From positions 2,046,001 to 2,110,000 of the forward strand of contig NC_089393.1 in assembly GCF_003171515.1 (NCBI RefSeq): DNA of 64,000 nucleotides, read 5' to 3'. This DNA is from Pyrenophora tritici-repentis. Lineage: Eukaryota > Ascomycota > Dothideomycetes > Pleosporales > Pleosporaceae. Every line of letters starts with the position of its first letter. Position 1 is the stretch's first letter. Of this stretch, positions 11,080 through 22,879 are shown in pieces. The position numbers were made by a program, and so were the translations under genes. Under the pieces are notes generated by a model. The model saw only the letters and a list, made by a program, of their open reading frames with translations, searched no databases and was not told the DNA's origin.

Positions 11080-12361
11080 CTAATCATCCTCACTATCCTC
11101 GGCTCTCTGCTGTTCCGCCAGCTTCTGGGCCTGTTCCCACTGCATTGCAAACTCGCGTAGTTGGCCCTCTCCGCCACTGCTTGCGTCTACTACATCCTTG
11201 GGGAGTTTATGAGCGCTGTATTGTGGAGTCGCGAAACCGTATGCCTCTGGGTCGTCTCTCCGTACTAGTCGAAACTCAGGCTGCCACAACTCCTCTATGG
11301 AGTCCCCATCCGAGTCTGAGTCTTGTTCTACTGTGTTGCTGGCTGCTTGCGCTGATTCGCTATTATCGCTCGATATCTTCAAACGCACAGTCGACTCTTC
11401 AATTGGAACCCTGTCAGGTACATCCATGGTAAGTAGTTCCATCCATGAGAAGATCAGTGGGTCTGTCCGTACGGCCCAAGGATTAAAGTCTACTACCCAA
11501 ACCTTGTCATGTGGTGGCGGAATGTATACGTCAAAGGTGAAGTTTGGATCTGGGAAGGTGTCGCGTAGTTTTGCATCGAAGAAGTCTTGAATCGTATCGC
11601 GGAGTTTGTCCCGCATGTTGAACAGAAAGTCGAAGTGGTTCAAGTCGCGCTGGCACAGGGCGATCAGTCTCCGGTCACGGACGAAGCACCGGAACTCAAC
11701 ACTTGGGTTGAGTGTAATCCACTTCCTAAGAACAAGATGATATGCTATCTCCGGGTGTGGCGTTGTGGTCTCGTCGACCGTGTCATCGAAGGCGTGGGTC
11801 AGGTCGTGGGTGACGAAGTCGCTGCTCTTGAGGAGGAGGTAGATGTCGTTGGGCGTACGGCACTCCATGCTGTTGGTTGCTGCTATCCAAGTGGCATCCT
11901 TTGGGGCGCTCCAGTTCAGCTTGGGCGCGACTTTGCCGCCCAGCTCCTCAATAGTGCGCCCGATGGCTTCGTGGGTGTCGCGCCAGTGTGCGCTTGGGTC
12001 GGGGCTCTCCTCTTCATCGTCGTCATTGTTGTCGGCGCCTGAGAATATTCCGCTATCGTTGTCTGACCATGAAGGATTGTCTATCTCGTCGGGGGGTAGG
12101 ATGATGCCATCTGAACGAAGGTATTCGAGGAAGGCGGGAGGGAGCGGGATGAGGCGTGCCTTGGGCGTGATGGCTCGGTATCTAGGAGGGTTAGAGTGCA
12201 TGTAGAATTATATCGCGAGGAGCTACTAACTTGGGATGCCAGCTGTGATATGAACAGTTCAATATGTGCTGCTTGGTGACGGGTGGAAAAGGCAGCTCTC
12301 GGTATCCCATCTCTATGGGCGCTGAAGAGGCGTCTTCCCTCGTGGTATTCTGTGCGGTCAT
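11080..12361 (-). CDS. CDC123: Cdc123/D123 family protein, eIF2 assembly factor
   Basis: Two exons (12361-12231, 12181-11080) encode 410 residues. The D123 family is recognisable from the N-terminal block ([20 protein letters not shown]) through [42 protein letters not shown] and [18 protein letters not shown]. Cdc123 is an ATP-grasp-like cytosolic protein that binds eIF2gamma and promotes assembly of the eIF2 heterotrimer, and so translation initiation and G1/S progression. The 49-nt intron (gttagt donor, cctag acceptor) is supported by the unbroken join HPK-YRA. The acidic C-terminus is typical. It is divergently paired with CWC21 across 241 bp. Confidence 0.93.
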
Positions 12362-12602
12362 GGTGGTCGCAGTGAGTGTAGAAAAGAAGAAGGAACCAAT
12401 ATCCGAAAGAGTGAAGGATAAAATGATGACTGCATTGCTCTGTGAAGCTTTACAGTCACGACCAAAAGTTTTGGTGGGGCAACGCAGTTCGATTGACCTT
12501 GGTAACTTACTTAGCGCGCACCTCCGAACACTCCGCAATCCATCCTAGGCACACCATCAACCAACACAACCTCTCCAACCACCACGACTAAGCATTACAA
12601 GA
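12362..12602. promoter_or_regulatory. Divergent promoter shared by CDC123 and CWC21
   Basis: The two start codons, at 12361 on the minus strand and 12603 on the plus strand, are only 241 bp apart, so both promoters must lie here or in the leaders. The plus-strand leader is rich in CA and CAAC, typical of fungal 5' UTRs. No TATA box stands out. This fits housekeeping expression. Confidence 0.55.
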
Positions 12603-13160
12603 ATGTCCGACAACGTCGGTCTAAGCACTCCCCGAGGTAGCGGAACCTCGGGCTACGTCCAGAAGAACAAATCACTCCTCCGACCACGCGACAAGGTTCA
12701 GCCATATCCAAAAGACTGGGACCAAGCCAAACACCGTCCCAGACAGCCAGACGCAGAGATTCTCGAGCACGAAGCGAAGCGCGACATTGAAGTCAAGGTC
12801 CTTGAGTTGCGCGACAAACTCGAAGACGAAGGCGTTGACGAAGATGAAATCGATGACCAATGTGAGGGACTACGTCGCAAACTAGACCAAGAGCGCAAAG
12901 ACGGCAAGGACCTAGGTCCCAACGCAAAGCGACTAAAGTCCCACCAAGTCCACGATCTTGCCAAAGCAAAGCTGGAAGAGAGTGAGAGGCTGCGCAAGGC
13001 CCTGGGCATCCGCGCAGACTACGAGGAGGGTAGTCACTGGAGGAAACAGGAAGAGAGAATGCGTGACAGCCTTGCCAAGAGGGAGGCCGAGGACGAGGAG
13101 AAGGTGGAAAGGGCAAGGGAATCTAGGCGGTACAAGGACGAGGACGAGGACGAGGATTGA
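12603..13160 (+). CDS. CWC21: Pre-mRNA splicing factor Cwc21 (SRRM2 N-terminal homologue)
   Basis: A single exon of 185 residues. The N-terminus, [17 protein letters not shown], is the near-invariant start of the Cwc21/SRm300 family. A cwf21 domain follows (about residues 55-105, [20 protein letters not shown] and on), a charged helix that binds Prp8 and Snu114 near the 5' splice site in the activated spliceosome. The tail is a Lys/Glu/Arg-rich helix ending in an acidic run. The short length matches yeast Cwc21 rather than the long metazoan SRRM2, which adds an RS region. It is divergent from CDC123. Confidence 0.93.
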   Translation: MSDNVGLSTPRGSGTSGYVQKNKSLLRPRDKVQPYPKDWDQAKHRPRQPDAEILEHEAKRDIEVKVLELRDKLEDEGVDEDEIDDQCEGLRRKLDQERKDGKDLGPNAKRLKSHQVHDLAKAKLEESERLRKALGIRADYEEGSHWRKQEERMRDSLAKREAEDEEKVERARESRRYKDEDEDED

Positions 13161-14312
13161 ACGTTCACACGTGGGCGTTGATAAGCATCCTGATACCACC
13201 AGTTGCTGCTGTGCACTGGTGTACAATACGAAATGGCGCCGCATGTGGCGGTCAATGGCGACCTAGCAGCCCATGTGTTTGCGACTATGGTCGAGACTGG
13301 TATACGAAATTTAGGCACAAGCAGGTCAGCTTCGTTATCAGCTCGATAATCATGTCGTTCGACTGATCCGAAACAGATGATTCGCAAAAGATGATGCAAG
13401 TCTATCTATTCTCACTAGGCCCAGTTCTTTGATGCGAGTCGCTGTTCGCTTCCATGAGGTGGCACCTCTGCGACTGCCATCTTGCAATATATAACACCAT
13501 CTGATTTGGACCAGCAATGGCGAATCTTTGTTTTCAAAAATAACTTCCTTTTGTTTCCAAACCCCTAGGCCCATTATTGGCGCAGGAACCCTTCATATCA
13601 TGCCGATTTGCCTCGTGGTTGCCAAACCCGTAATACTACTGATGTGTAGCCAGGGTCACGGGCGGGTAGGAGGAACAAACTCCGCGAGTCGAATAACGAA
13701 ATTCCACAATTTCATTTCCGGACAGTTACCGTGATCCGACGCATCTGTCAGGCAGATCTAGCTATGGTCATAAGTCTACTCCAGAATTTCTCCACAATAC
13801 AATGGTCGTCCAACAATACCCAACACCAAGTTTCGTCACGTTACACGAATTTAGAGTTTTATGCAAGTTGAATAAGTTGCTCAACCGCAACACATTGTCC
13901 AAGCTGACTTCTCTTATCAGCTGAGATGCCTGACCTGAGCCGGCCAGACATTGCGCGTCAGGCCGACGAGCGCCCACGTGCCGGTCTGACTGGTAAATTT
14001 CTAACGAGCGATGCCAAGTCCCTTCAGACTGGGGTCACGCGTTGGCACAACTTGGCCTTTGAAGCAGTGCGCCGCTTTTCCTACCTACACGAACAACAGG
14101 CCCTCCAAGTGCCTCCTTGTCACAAATGCGGGCATCGCATCGCTGGAAACTCATGGGAGACTCCATATGCGTAGCCCTTAACCTTCATTGGTCGACACCT
14201 GAACATCACCATTCCGACAATTAGGACGTATAAACCGGGTCTTGCCGCATCCGTGGTCTCCATACTGCCTTCGTAGCACCACCACTGCACATTTTGTGCG
14301 CCGACTTCCACC
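13161..14312. other. Intergenic region CWC21 to MFS gene
   Basis: About 1.15 kb without a supported gene. Short frames on both strands lack motifs. It presumably holds the CWC21 3' UTR and the promoter of the MFS gene at 14313. Confidence 0.45.
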
Positions 14313-16060
14313 ATGGTCCGACCTCTGGCTGTCGTTTGGGAAACATGGAACATATACACACCCGTCGAGCGCCGGAACATCGCTATATACATCGCCGGCA
14401 TCATGATGTACAAGTTTGGACTCGAAGCATTCAACGGATCCGTCATCGCGCTCGCAACAAACCGATACGATGAGCTGGAGAAGGCTACACACGTCTCGAT
14501 TACATTCCAGCGCGTCGGCGTGTTGACGGGATTGAACCAGGCCTTCCAATGCATAGGATCGATCCTGATTGCGCCTCTCATCAAGAGGTATCCGACAAAG
14601 AACGTTCTGGCTTGTGCGATACTCATATTCGCTCTTATGAGCAGTCTGTTGCTTATTCTGGATGCCGCAACTGGTGGCAGGTTTGCACCGCGCGGGTGGC
14701 CAAAGGATGACTTTAGCTACTATGGTAACTACAATACAGACGCGATGATACCCATCTGTAAGTATCTCAGCATTTTCCCTGAGAAACCAGGGCGAAGTGC
14801 AGACGACAGGGTCGGATGCTGGCGGCGAGCAATGATCGAGAGTTGACACTACTGGCAGCTGATTGGACACTGGTTTGCTGACATGACCTAGATTGTGTCT
14901 GCGGTGTAGTTTACGGCATGGTCGAACTGATTCGACGCGTCATTCCACGAGATCTAGTAAGCGGCAATCTTCAAAAGCTTCGGCGAATGGATTCCCTCGT
15001 TCACATCTTCTACGAAATCAGTGGAACCGCAGGAGCTTTCTGCACAGCACTTGCGCTCATCCCTCGATTCGGCAACAACTTCAGCTTCATCATCACACCG
15101 ATATTCTTCGCAGTTGCATCGATACTTTGGTATTTTATCCAGGAAGCTCGCATACCGAAAGAGAGTAGCATCCCAGAGCGCCAGCCGACGTACTTCAAAG
15201 CCGTCATCAGCGGCTTCTATCTCTTCTTCGAATCGGTCGCAACCGGCGCCAAGATTATATTCACCCACCGAAAGTTTATCTGGCTGCTGCCCGGATATGC
15301 TTTCGCGCTCTACGCACACCGGTATCTTGAAAACTCGATTGCGCCCGCAGTGGCGCGCCGGTATTTTGGAAACTCAGCCTGGTCGCAAATCATGGTAGGA
15401 GGATCCAACTTTGGTGAACTCTTGGGGGCTCTGTTTGTCTTCATCTTCACGAATCTAGTACACACACCCATGCCGTGGCTCCGAATCGATGCGCTTGCAC
15501 TGCTTATCGTGTGGTATTTGCCATATTGGCACCCCCCTCGAAACGACGTCGCTCAAGCTTGGATCGTAGGAGCAACGTTTCTCCCCATCAGTTTTGGATG
15601 GGCTGCTGGTGATGTGTCGCTCGCTGCCTACATCCAGGCATCGCTCGCTCGCATTGAATCGAAAATGCAAAACGTCTCCGCCCTGGGAGCTGTAATGGCG
15701 TTTCTCTATAGCACGTATATTGTTACCTACGCCATCTCGTCTGTATGCCTTGGCACGTACATCGACCGCATATCCGACCGCCACGACGAGCAGATACATG
15801 TGGCTATCCTGAATGTGGCCGGTGTGCAGTTCACCATCATAGCAGTGTTGGTCATGACGAGCACATTTGTACCCAAGGGCGCATTCTCGTTCAACCCGAA
15901 GATGCTCAGCGAAGAGAATCTGGATGCTGACATTGACGATGACGATGACGATGACGATCTGGAGGATGAGGACTTGGAGTGGATACCGGGAGTTCAGGTC
16001 AAAAGCAGAGAGAGCCATGAAAGTCATGAGATGGTGAGTAGGTCAGATAGTTCCAAATAA
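14313..16060 (+). CDS. Major facilitator superfamily protein, uncharacterised
   Basis: Two exons (14313-14757, 14892-16060) encode 537 residues. About ten to twelve hydrophobic segments are visible, with a classic MFS motif region GLNQAFQCIGSILIAPLIKRYPTK between TM2 and TM3. A long soluble C-terminus contains a run of eight or nine aspartates (about residues 490-500) encoded by a GAC/GAT repeat. The 134-nt intron (gtaagt donor, ctag acceptor) joins MIPI to YCVCGVVYG in frame. The family transports small solutes across membranes. The substrate is not evident, and the protein is not an obvious sugar or drug transporter. Confidence is high for the fold and low for the role. Confidence 0.8.
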
Positions 16061-17260
16061 CGTTGCAATGTCTGGATGGTATATTGGCAAATATTCGAAT
16101 TGCTCCCCCTTGTGCGTACTATACTTGGGCAATATCGGATGTTTGCATACGACGGAAGATGACGCCTCGGTCGACGGCACCGTATCGGACGCATCGACTT
16201 TGGCAAGGGTATCGGGAATCTCTCCTCCGCCACATCCAAGACTTTTGCGCCAAGCAGCCGAACGAGGAGATTGTCGTATAATACAACGTGTGCAACCTTA
16301 AGCGGAAAGTGCTCGTCTGCCCTCAGGCATACACGACCTTGGGATGAGATGCCAAGAGATGCAAATCTAACATGTCAAAGTCGAGTCATGAATAGTTTCT
16401 AGGTAACAATTCCATGTAACAATGCAGTAATACTTAGCTAACTAGGTACGGTTTGAGGAGCATGGTCCCGTGCTAAATATACAATGACATACCACACGTG
16501 GTCTCCATCCCGCAGCTTATTGATCCCTCTGCAATGGGGGGAATTGTCGGCCGTCCCACATAAGCACAAGACGGCAAGCAGCAGGCAGCTTGGCGATGGT
16601 GGGGCGCGATTGATTAGGATCCATGGCGGAAAGTCCAAGAAACCACGGGAGGAATGTCACTTGATGGACTTGTCTTGACTTATGCGTGACAACCAAGGCA
16701 CTGGGCGGCCGGGACTACGACAGGGGCAGTGATGATGCGCCAAGAGCAACGTGACCCCAAGGTGTGGTGTGGTTGGCTCCAAGACGCCTCGATGCACTTC
16801 CAAGTCAGCAAGCAACGCAGCGTCGTCGACTTTGCCAAGCAAAAGCTTCGCTCCAAGTCACTCTCATTGCGACGCCAGTTGCTTTTAACGGAGCAACGCA
16901 ACCATGGGCGGGAAAGGTGATGCCTCGACCCATGAGTGAGGCCGCACAAGCTCCCTCCCTCCCTCCCCGCCTGCGCCTGCGACGTTGCCCAGGTGCTGTG
17001 CGTGCGCAACTCAGCTAATCAAGCTCAGGGTCCCCAGAGTCTTGGGGTCGCCTGTCCTCTTCTCACGTCCGCGCTCGTCCTTTGTTGGCGGCCCAGTCAT
17101 TGCTCTTGACGTGTCGTATGGGTCGTGTGCCCAGTCTGACATAGTTATCCCGCCTGCGCCTTCGCCGCAGCTTCCGTAGTACACTAACTGTACCCAACTA
17201 TCCCGCTCACGCCGCATCCTACACCAACTTGTCTGTTTTGGTCTTGCCGCTTGATGCAGC
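16061..17260. other. Intergenic region upstream of the bHLH gene
   Basis: About 1.2 kb. No gene is supported; frames near 16680-17020 lack codon-like structure and any motif. The part nearest 17261 is pyrimidine-rich and probably the long promoter and leader of the bHLH factor, as is common for fungal regulatory genes. Confidence 0.45.
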
Positions 17261-17398
17261 ATGCAGCCCTATCCGCCACCAAATGGCCCGTCCGATAACG
17301 ACAGACATGAAGGTGGACATCGGGGTCCGCTGAGTCGGACGTGGCCGCAACTATTCAAGAAGAGAAGAAGATATAGTCCGGTCAGGGAGAGCGCCCAG

Positions 17399-17436
<38 letters not shown>

Positions 17437-18420
17437 ACCGCATCAGCATCAGCATCAGCATCGAGTACAACAAGTACACCAAGCACAGCAGATACAGCAA
17501 ATTCAACCATTTCAATCACAGCCGCCGCAACATGCACAACAACGGCAACCGCCACCACCACAACTAGCAATTCATCCCTCAGCTCCACTGCAATCACCCT
17601 CAACTGCACCACACTCCGTCATTTCACCCACCGCGTCTTCCATGAGATCATTGTCAATAACAGCAGACACCGCAAGTACAATCTCCTCAAGATCCTACGC
17701 CTCATCAGCCCCACCAAACAAAGTCGCAATCTCTAGACGAAGCAGCAGCATCGCCACAGCCGACACAAATGGTATGCAAATTCGCTCTTCTCTCGTCATC
17801 CCGTTTCACCTTGATCTGCCCATCCAAACCCAAAATCCCGTGACTTGCGCGGATTTCTACCCGAGCATATAAAATCCCAAAACGAACCTCGGACCGAACA
17901 GTGACTAATTCGTAAGAAAACAGGAGCCGGTGGCGTGACCACACCCCAAGCAGACCTGTTGGCCTCGAAATCAAACTATGAGCTCATTTCCTCGGGCCAG
18001 CACCTGGAAATGGGTTTGCATTTTAGTACCGCCATGGCGACGGGGGTTATGATGAAGCGGGCTACGCATCGTGCTGCAGAGCAGGCTCGTCGTGACCGCA
18101 TGAAGACTGCCATGGTTGATCTGGCAGAGTTTTTGCTGGATGGCGAGGTTACTTTTGGTAGTGGGACTACTTGTTTTGTTATTATGAGGGGGAGAGATGG
18201 TGAGGATGGGGGGGAGAAGATGGATGGCGGTGGTAATAGTGGGGGTGGGGGTGCCAAGAAAAGTGAGGGTAGCAGTGTACCGGGAGAGAAGAAGACTGTG
18301 AATAAAGCACGGTTAATAGAGATGGCGTTGGAGAAGATGAAGGCGCAAGAGAAGGAGATTGAGCTGTTGAGGAAAGAGATTGAAGATTTGAGGTCGGTAG
18401 ATCGGATGGATGAGTCGTGA
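17261..18420 (+). CDS. bHLH transcription factor, Pho4/NUC-1-like, with polyQ tract
   Basis: Two exons (17261-17771, 17924-18420) encode 335 residues. The N-terminal half is low complexity: a near-pure Gln tract at about residues 46-60, then His/Gln and Pro/Ser-rich segments, consistent with a disordered activation region. The C-terminal third has a basic helix-loop-helix: the basic region HRAAEQARRDR has the His, Glu and Arg positions that read CACGTG E-boxes. Helix 1 is MKTAMVDLAEFLL; helix 2 is NKARLIEMALEKMK, running into a leucine-zipper-like coil. The loop is unusually long, about 60 residues and Gly-rich. The basic region resembles Pho4/NUC-1, regulators of phosphate acquisition, but orthology is not established. 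The 152-nt intron has a good branch-site candidate (gactaat). Confidence 0.8.
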
Positions 18421-19332
18421 ATTCTTCCTGAATCTACAGAAAAGGAAACGACTCTACAGAAGATGTCAGAGGAGGCTAGGTGGGTGGTTTACAGTCTTTT
18501 CAATTTCCCTTTCTTTTGTTCTGCCCCGTCATTTGGTCTTGTTTTGTTTGTCAATTATTCAGAGATATCCATCATGTTTAGGGCGTTTTGTTTTTCATTT
18601 CCCAGTCACGGGCACGTGAAGAGGGTATACAATCATTACAAAAGTCGACGCAGCCACAGAAGTTCGTCGCTAGCTGGCTGGCTAGTAACAGTACAATACA
18701 ATTACAGGTGCTGAAATCTAAACTCCTTTTCTCGCTGACTGCGCCCCACCTGGATCGACAATGTCGTCTCATGCAATTTTATGGGCATATCCATCAGGTC
18801 AGGTCAGGAGAGGAAAATTACATGCCGGGTGCTGACCAACCGGTCCATTTCTGTTTGTCTACCTGGATTATCCATGTCATGGTGCCAACTGCCGTAAGAT
18901 TACCTATGCGGCGGGCGGAACTAGGTATCACGTGGCGTTCTCACGGGGAAGGCTGGGCGTGTTTAACATCCGGGCATCCTAGGCTTGGGATTTGCTTGGC
19001 CGAGGACCCGCTCCCGCGAAGGGCAATGCTGGGCGTTATTCTCCTTTTAGGTTGTGGGGAGGAGGCGGGTCTTGGCTGGGTTTCTTGGGGGAGGGGGGTG
19101 GGTTAGGTAAGCGGTGGTGGGTCGGATGGGTGGGTGTGCTTGACCGGTTGAACGATAATGGTATTAGAAACTTTTCAGGTATTGAAGACCCGTTTATGTG
19201 ACTTTTCCTATATAATCTCCCTTGTTTTACCCATACGGATCTAGGTTTCATGACTTGGCGTCACATAATTATCTACTCTCGTTTCATCCTTTTCTTCGTC
19301 TTCTTCGTCGTCTTCTTCGTCGTCTTCTTCCT
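18421..19332. other. Convergent intergenic region (bHLH gene / MFS gene)
   Basis: About 0.9 kb between the convergent bHLH and DHA-type MFS genes. It contains G-rich runs near 19060-19110 and a (TTC/GTC)n-like pyrimidine microsatellite at about 19285-19330. No gene is supported. Confidence 0.45.
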
Positions 19333-21199
19333 CTATACACCTGTGCTGACATTCTGACGTACTCCCGTCCCCTTCTCGCCCCCATCATCAGCAGAACCAA
19401 CATGGCTACTCTCCACTGCACTCTCCTCTCCCTCGGATCTATCGCTAGCCCTCCTCCTCACACGTCCCGTATCGCCCGCATGGCCCTGCGTGCCCACTTT
19501 GAGGAAAGGAACAAGAAGCAATCCCGGAACCGCACTAGCGGCCGCGAACCAAAAGACAGCGGCATAGGGTTGGATAGCATTGTTTGCATAGTAACCAGAG
19601 GTAGCAGGGCTCTTTTTTACGGCGTCAAAGATGGCGGTTGCAACACCATAGCCGACGGAGGTGGCGAGGCGGGTTACGGTTTGAAGGAGGGAGCCAGCGA
19701 TTGATTGCTTGTTTAAAGGCATTGATGACAGAACGTACATCTACAGATACGGTTAGCCTTTTTGTTTGAATGGGGAAAGCGTGGAGTGAACGTACGTTGG
19801 CAACAATAAATTGAAAGTCCACGCCAATTACACATAGGCACAACGCAGGGAAGGAAAAGGCCCAGTAAGAGTCTCCGGTCCGTTGTACGGCGGCAACGGT
19901 GAAGGAAATTACTAATGCGGCGGCTCCAGTGCCTGTGAGGAGCTTGTTGGACACTCTGTGTTGAACGGCGGCAGCGGTGAAGTTAGCCGTCAGACCACAT
20001 ACAACCATGGGGAGCATGTGGACGCCTGTTAGGATGGCGTTCATGTGAAGTTCCACTTGGAAGTAGAGTGCAATCCAGAAGTTGAAAACGGGGAAGCCGA
20101 GGAAGCCGAAGGAAATAATTACAAAGAGCTATTCAGTGGTGTTAGTGATGAGACTTGGAACGTCAGGATATAAATGACTTACCAGAGAAAAGTCCTTATC
20201 AAGCCAGATCTTCATATCAATCATGGCGTGCTCGTACTTGATTTCCCATACGACAAAGGCAGCGATTAATAGAATACCGATGATTAGAAGAACCAGAACG
20301 TAAGGTGTTTTCCAACCCTGGGGTGCGTCTCCTCCAAGACTACATAATTTGTTAGCACTTGACCCACAAAGTCCATGTTTGGAACGTACCTCAAAGCAGC
20401 ACAGAACATGCCAACGCCGGCCATGGTTAGCAAGGTACCTGGTAGGTCAAGCTTCTTCAAAGCCTGTTTATTGAACGTCTGCTTGGGTATGGTATCCCTG
20501 GGCACTGTTAATGCCGCAACGATACTTATAAGCAAGTATGTGATAGCCAATAGAAAAAAGCAAGCCCTCCAGTTGAAGATCTGGGTAAAAGCTCCGGCGA
20601 GAATCGTGCCAAAGATGAATCCCATAGGACTCCCTGCACTGTAGCAACCAAAGGCATAATTCTTCCTCTGACAGGGCCGCTCGTAAGCTGCACCCAACAT
20701 GCCTTGAGCTGGGGGTACAGCAGCTGCTGAGAAGATGCCCAATGTAGCACAGAGAATGTCTAGGGTCAACCCAGTTTTGGAGAAGCCGGCTCCGAGGGAT
20801 ACCACAGCGAACATGAACATGGAACCGATGAACATGGACTTGCGGCCAAAGAGGTCGGCTATACTACCGAAGAAGAGCAAAAGAGCACCTGACGTAAGCC
20901 TGCATAGTCTGTTAGTCGAGAGCTATATCGAATTGGGATAAGGCTTACGATGTGCCGCTATTCATCCACGAGACTTCAGCAGTCGACATGCCCAAGTCCT
21001 TCGCAGCAAATGAACTCATAATAGTAATAGCACCCTGCAAAAAGGTAGTCATTGCAACCGCCATGGTTACGGATATGACGAATAAACATTCTTGAAAGGT
21101 AGAGGAGAAGCATTTTGGTCGCGCATTATGATTCTCGTGACTGTATGTACGTGAGAGGGCGGTGCCAGACTCGGCGTCTGCTTCTCTTTCCGCTCCCAT
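19333..21199 (-). CDS. MFS multidrug/aminotriazole-type transporter (DHA family)
   Basis: Five exons (21199-20949, 20899-20390, 20339-20183, 20128-19796, 19740-19333) encode 552 residues. All introns are about 42-55 nt with gtaagy or gtacgt donors. Motif A is clear (GSIADLFGRKSMFIG) and a motif-C-like stretch GSPMGFIFGTILAG sits in TM5, typical of drug:H+ antiporters. About fourteen membrane segments fit the DHA2-type size. The N- and C-termini are hydrophilic, and the tail is Gly/Ser/Glu-rich. Such pumps export toxic compounds or metabolites at the plasma membrane; the substrate is unknown. The upstream region holds a GC-flanked palindrome at 21520-21542 that could bind a Zn-cluster regulator. 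Confidence 0.85.
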
Positions 21200-21519
21200 G
21201 TTTTAAGAACTTGCGGTTGAAAAGGGAGTATTAAGGCAAGCGTCAATAAATAGCCGTCATAGACGAGTGGTCGGAAATGAACCTGGACAAAAAGGCAATA
21301 GTATAATAAGCGACGGAGGAAGGCGCCAGGCACGATATTATACAGAGCGGAACTGGATTCAACACAGACCCGCGGACAACGGCACTGTCTCAGGTGCGGA
21401 TTGCAGGTATCTGATAGCGGACTTTACACTTGCCATTTGTAACGATTAGGAATTGAGGGATGCATCAAAATGACTCGGACAATTCGTCCAGGTGGTGTCC
21501 CCCGGTCGACACGTGATTT

Positions 21520-21542
21520 GCCGGCGGTATTAATACACCGGC
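21520..21542. promoter_or_regulatory. Palindromic promoter site upstream of the DHA-type transporter
   Basis: A perfect 10-bp palindrome, gtattaatac, is flanked by gccgg on one side and ccggc on the other, making a 23-bp near-symmetric site. It lies about 320 bp upstream of the transporter ATG at 21199, in the spacer whose other flank is the 3' end of the Cyc2-like gene. Inverted CCGG/CGG arms are typical of binuclear-cluster regulators. Function is an inference from symmetry and position. Confidence 0.35.
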
Positions 21543-21844
21543 TTGGAGGTGTTATAGGCTCATTATAAGACCGAAAACATTAGTCTACCGGTGAAGCTCG
21601 TGCAACATGTAAAAGTGGACGCATGCGTTCCTCGTGCATTGCGCAACCCTGCATTAGGGTCCAGAGCCCTTGTCTTTGACGATCAATCGGTCGCCTCTGT
21701 TGCGCTCGTTTCAAGCACCAAGACATGGTGTGGATGGGCGTGGGATGTCGAAGCGGGGACGGTCATGATAAGCAACATTGAAACGACAGAACTGCTGGGG
21801 TTGAAAAGTGGAGAATGGGTATAGTCTGGTAGACGTGCATTATC

Positions 21845-22879
21845 TTACAATTTGATCACCTTCCACTCACCTAAGTTCATCTTGGCTAATTGACCTCCCA
21901 ACGGGCCTTGAACTTCTTTTCCGTTGGCCCAGAGCTTCTTGCCTGCCCAGTATTCTAAAAAGCCTTCTGGGCCGGATACTATAATCAGTCTTGACCCAGT
22001 TTCTTCTCTCTTGCGCGTGATCCATCTTTCAATCTCACTGGGTTGGATGAAGGTATGCTCTTCATCAACGTAGTAGTTTACATCTAGACCTCCTTTTGTG
22101 GGCAGACTTCGCTGCTTGAGTGCATCTAGCTCTTTCACTATTACGCCCTTGGCTGTACCACCCGAGCCATCCGTGAGTGGCATGTCTGCAACGGGCTCGC
22201 TAGGACCCCAGAAGCTCTTCCACCACCCCACGCGGTCTTGCGTGGCTGTGCTTCCGGTGTCATCGCTGATGCCACCAATACATTCTTCACGCCGCCTGTT
22301 GGCCCAGAGTATGTGCATCCTGCTCCCCGTCCGTCTTGCTAGAGCCTGGGCAACCTGCATCGCAGGAGCTATGCCTGTGCCTCCTGCCAGGAATATGACC
22401 TCGATGATATCGCGGGGAAGCGTGAGTTCCGTGTTGGGCCCTCGCAGCTCAATCGTCGAATCTACGGGTAGTCGGTGTAGGTAGGTGGAGACCTCGCCGC
22501 CCGCCTCCTGCCGGATAAGTAGTCGCACATCTTCTGCCTCATTGCCGCCCGTCTTCTTGCCGTCTGCAGTGTGTGGTAGCGGTGTGTAGGCGCGGGCGAT
22601 CTGCAGCTGTGGTTGCTTAATCTGCACACTCCATACACTACGCTTCCACACCTCCTTGACGCTTTCGTTATCCGGCAGGCCGCTGCCGTTGCGCAGTGTG
22701 AAGATGGCGCTGGTAGAAGATACTGGCTGTTTGTCTACGAGGGTGTAGGGTGTGAAGGTGTACGGGTTCAGCGTTCCGTCAGATTCGTCGGTGGATTTGG
22801 TCAAGCGATACGCGGCGCCGCCGAGGGCTGAAGCTCCGAAAACAACCAACGGGCCTGTTCGCGCCTTCATCCAGGACAT
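21845..22879 (-). CDS. CYC2: Cyc2-like mitochondrial FAD/NAD(P)H oxidoreductase
   Basis: The open frame gives 344 residues from the ATG at 22879. A hydrophobic segment at residues 10-22 could be a membrane anchor. The FAD-binding motif RAYTPLP is at about residue 95. The flavin/NAD domain includes STIELRGPN and the nucleotide-binding loop FLAGGTGIAPAMQVAQALA, and the C-terminal SGPEGFLEYWAG is typical of ferredoxin-reductase-type folds. The combination matches Cyc2, a mitochondrial inner-membrane flavoprotein that aids heme attachment to apocytochrome c. The 5' end is uncertain: a basic, Ser/Thr-rich presequence-like frame starting near 23018 could be joined by a short intron with a gtgggt or gtaagt donor near 22920, adding a targeting peptide. 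A general cytochrome-b5-reductase-like enzyme is the alternative. Confidence 0.75.
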   Translation of the reverse strand: MSWMKARTGPLVVFGASALGGAAYRLTKSTDESDGTLNPYTFTPYTLVDKQPVSSTSAIFTLRNGSGLPDNESVKEVWKRSVWSVQIKQPQLQIARAYTPLPHTADGKKTGGNEAEDVRLLIRQEAGGEVSTYLHRLPVDSTIELRGPNTELTLPRDIIEVIFLAGGTGIAPAMQVAQALARRTGSRMHILWANRRREECIGGISDDTGSTATQDRVGWWKSFWGPSEPVADMPLTDGSGGTAKGVIVKELDALKQRSLPTKGGLDVNYYVDEEHTFIQPSEIERWITRKREETGSRLIIVSGPEGFLEYWAGKKLWANGKEVQGPLGGQLAKMNLGEWKVIKL

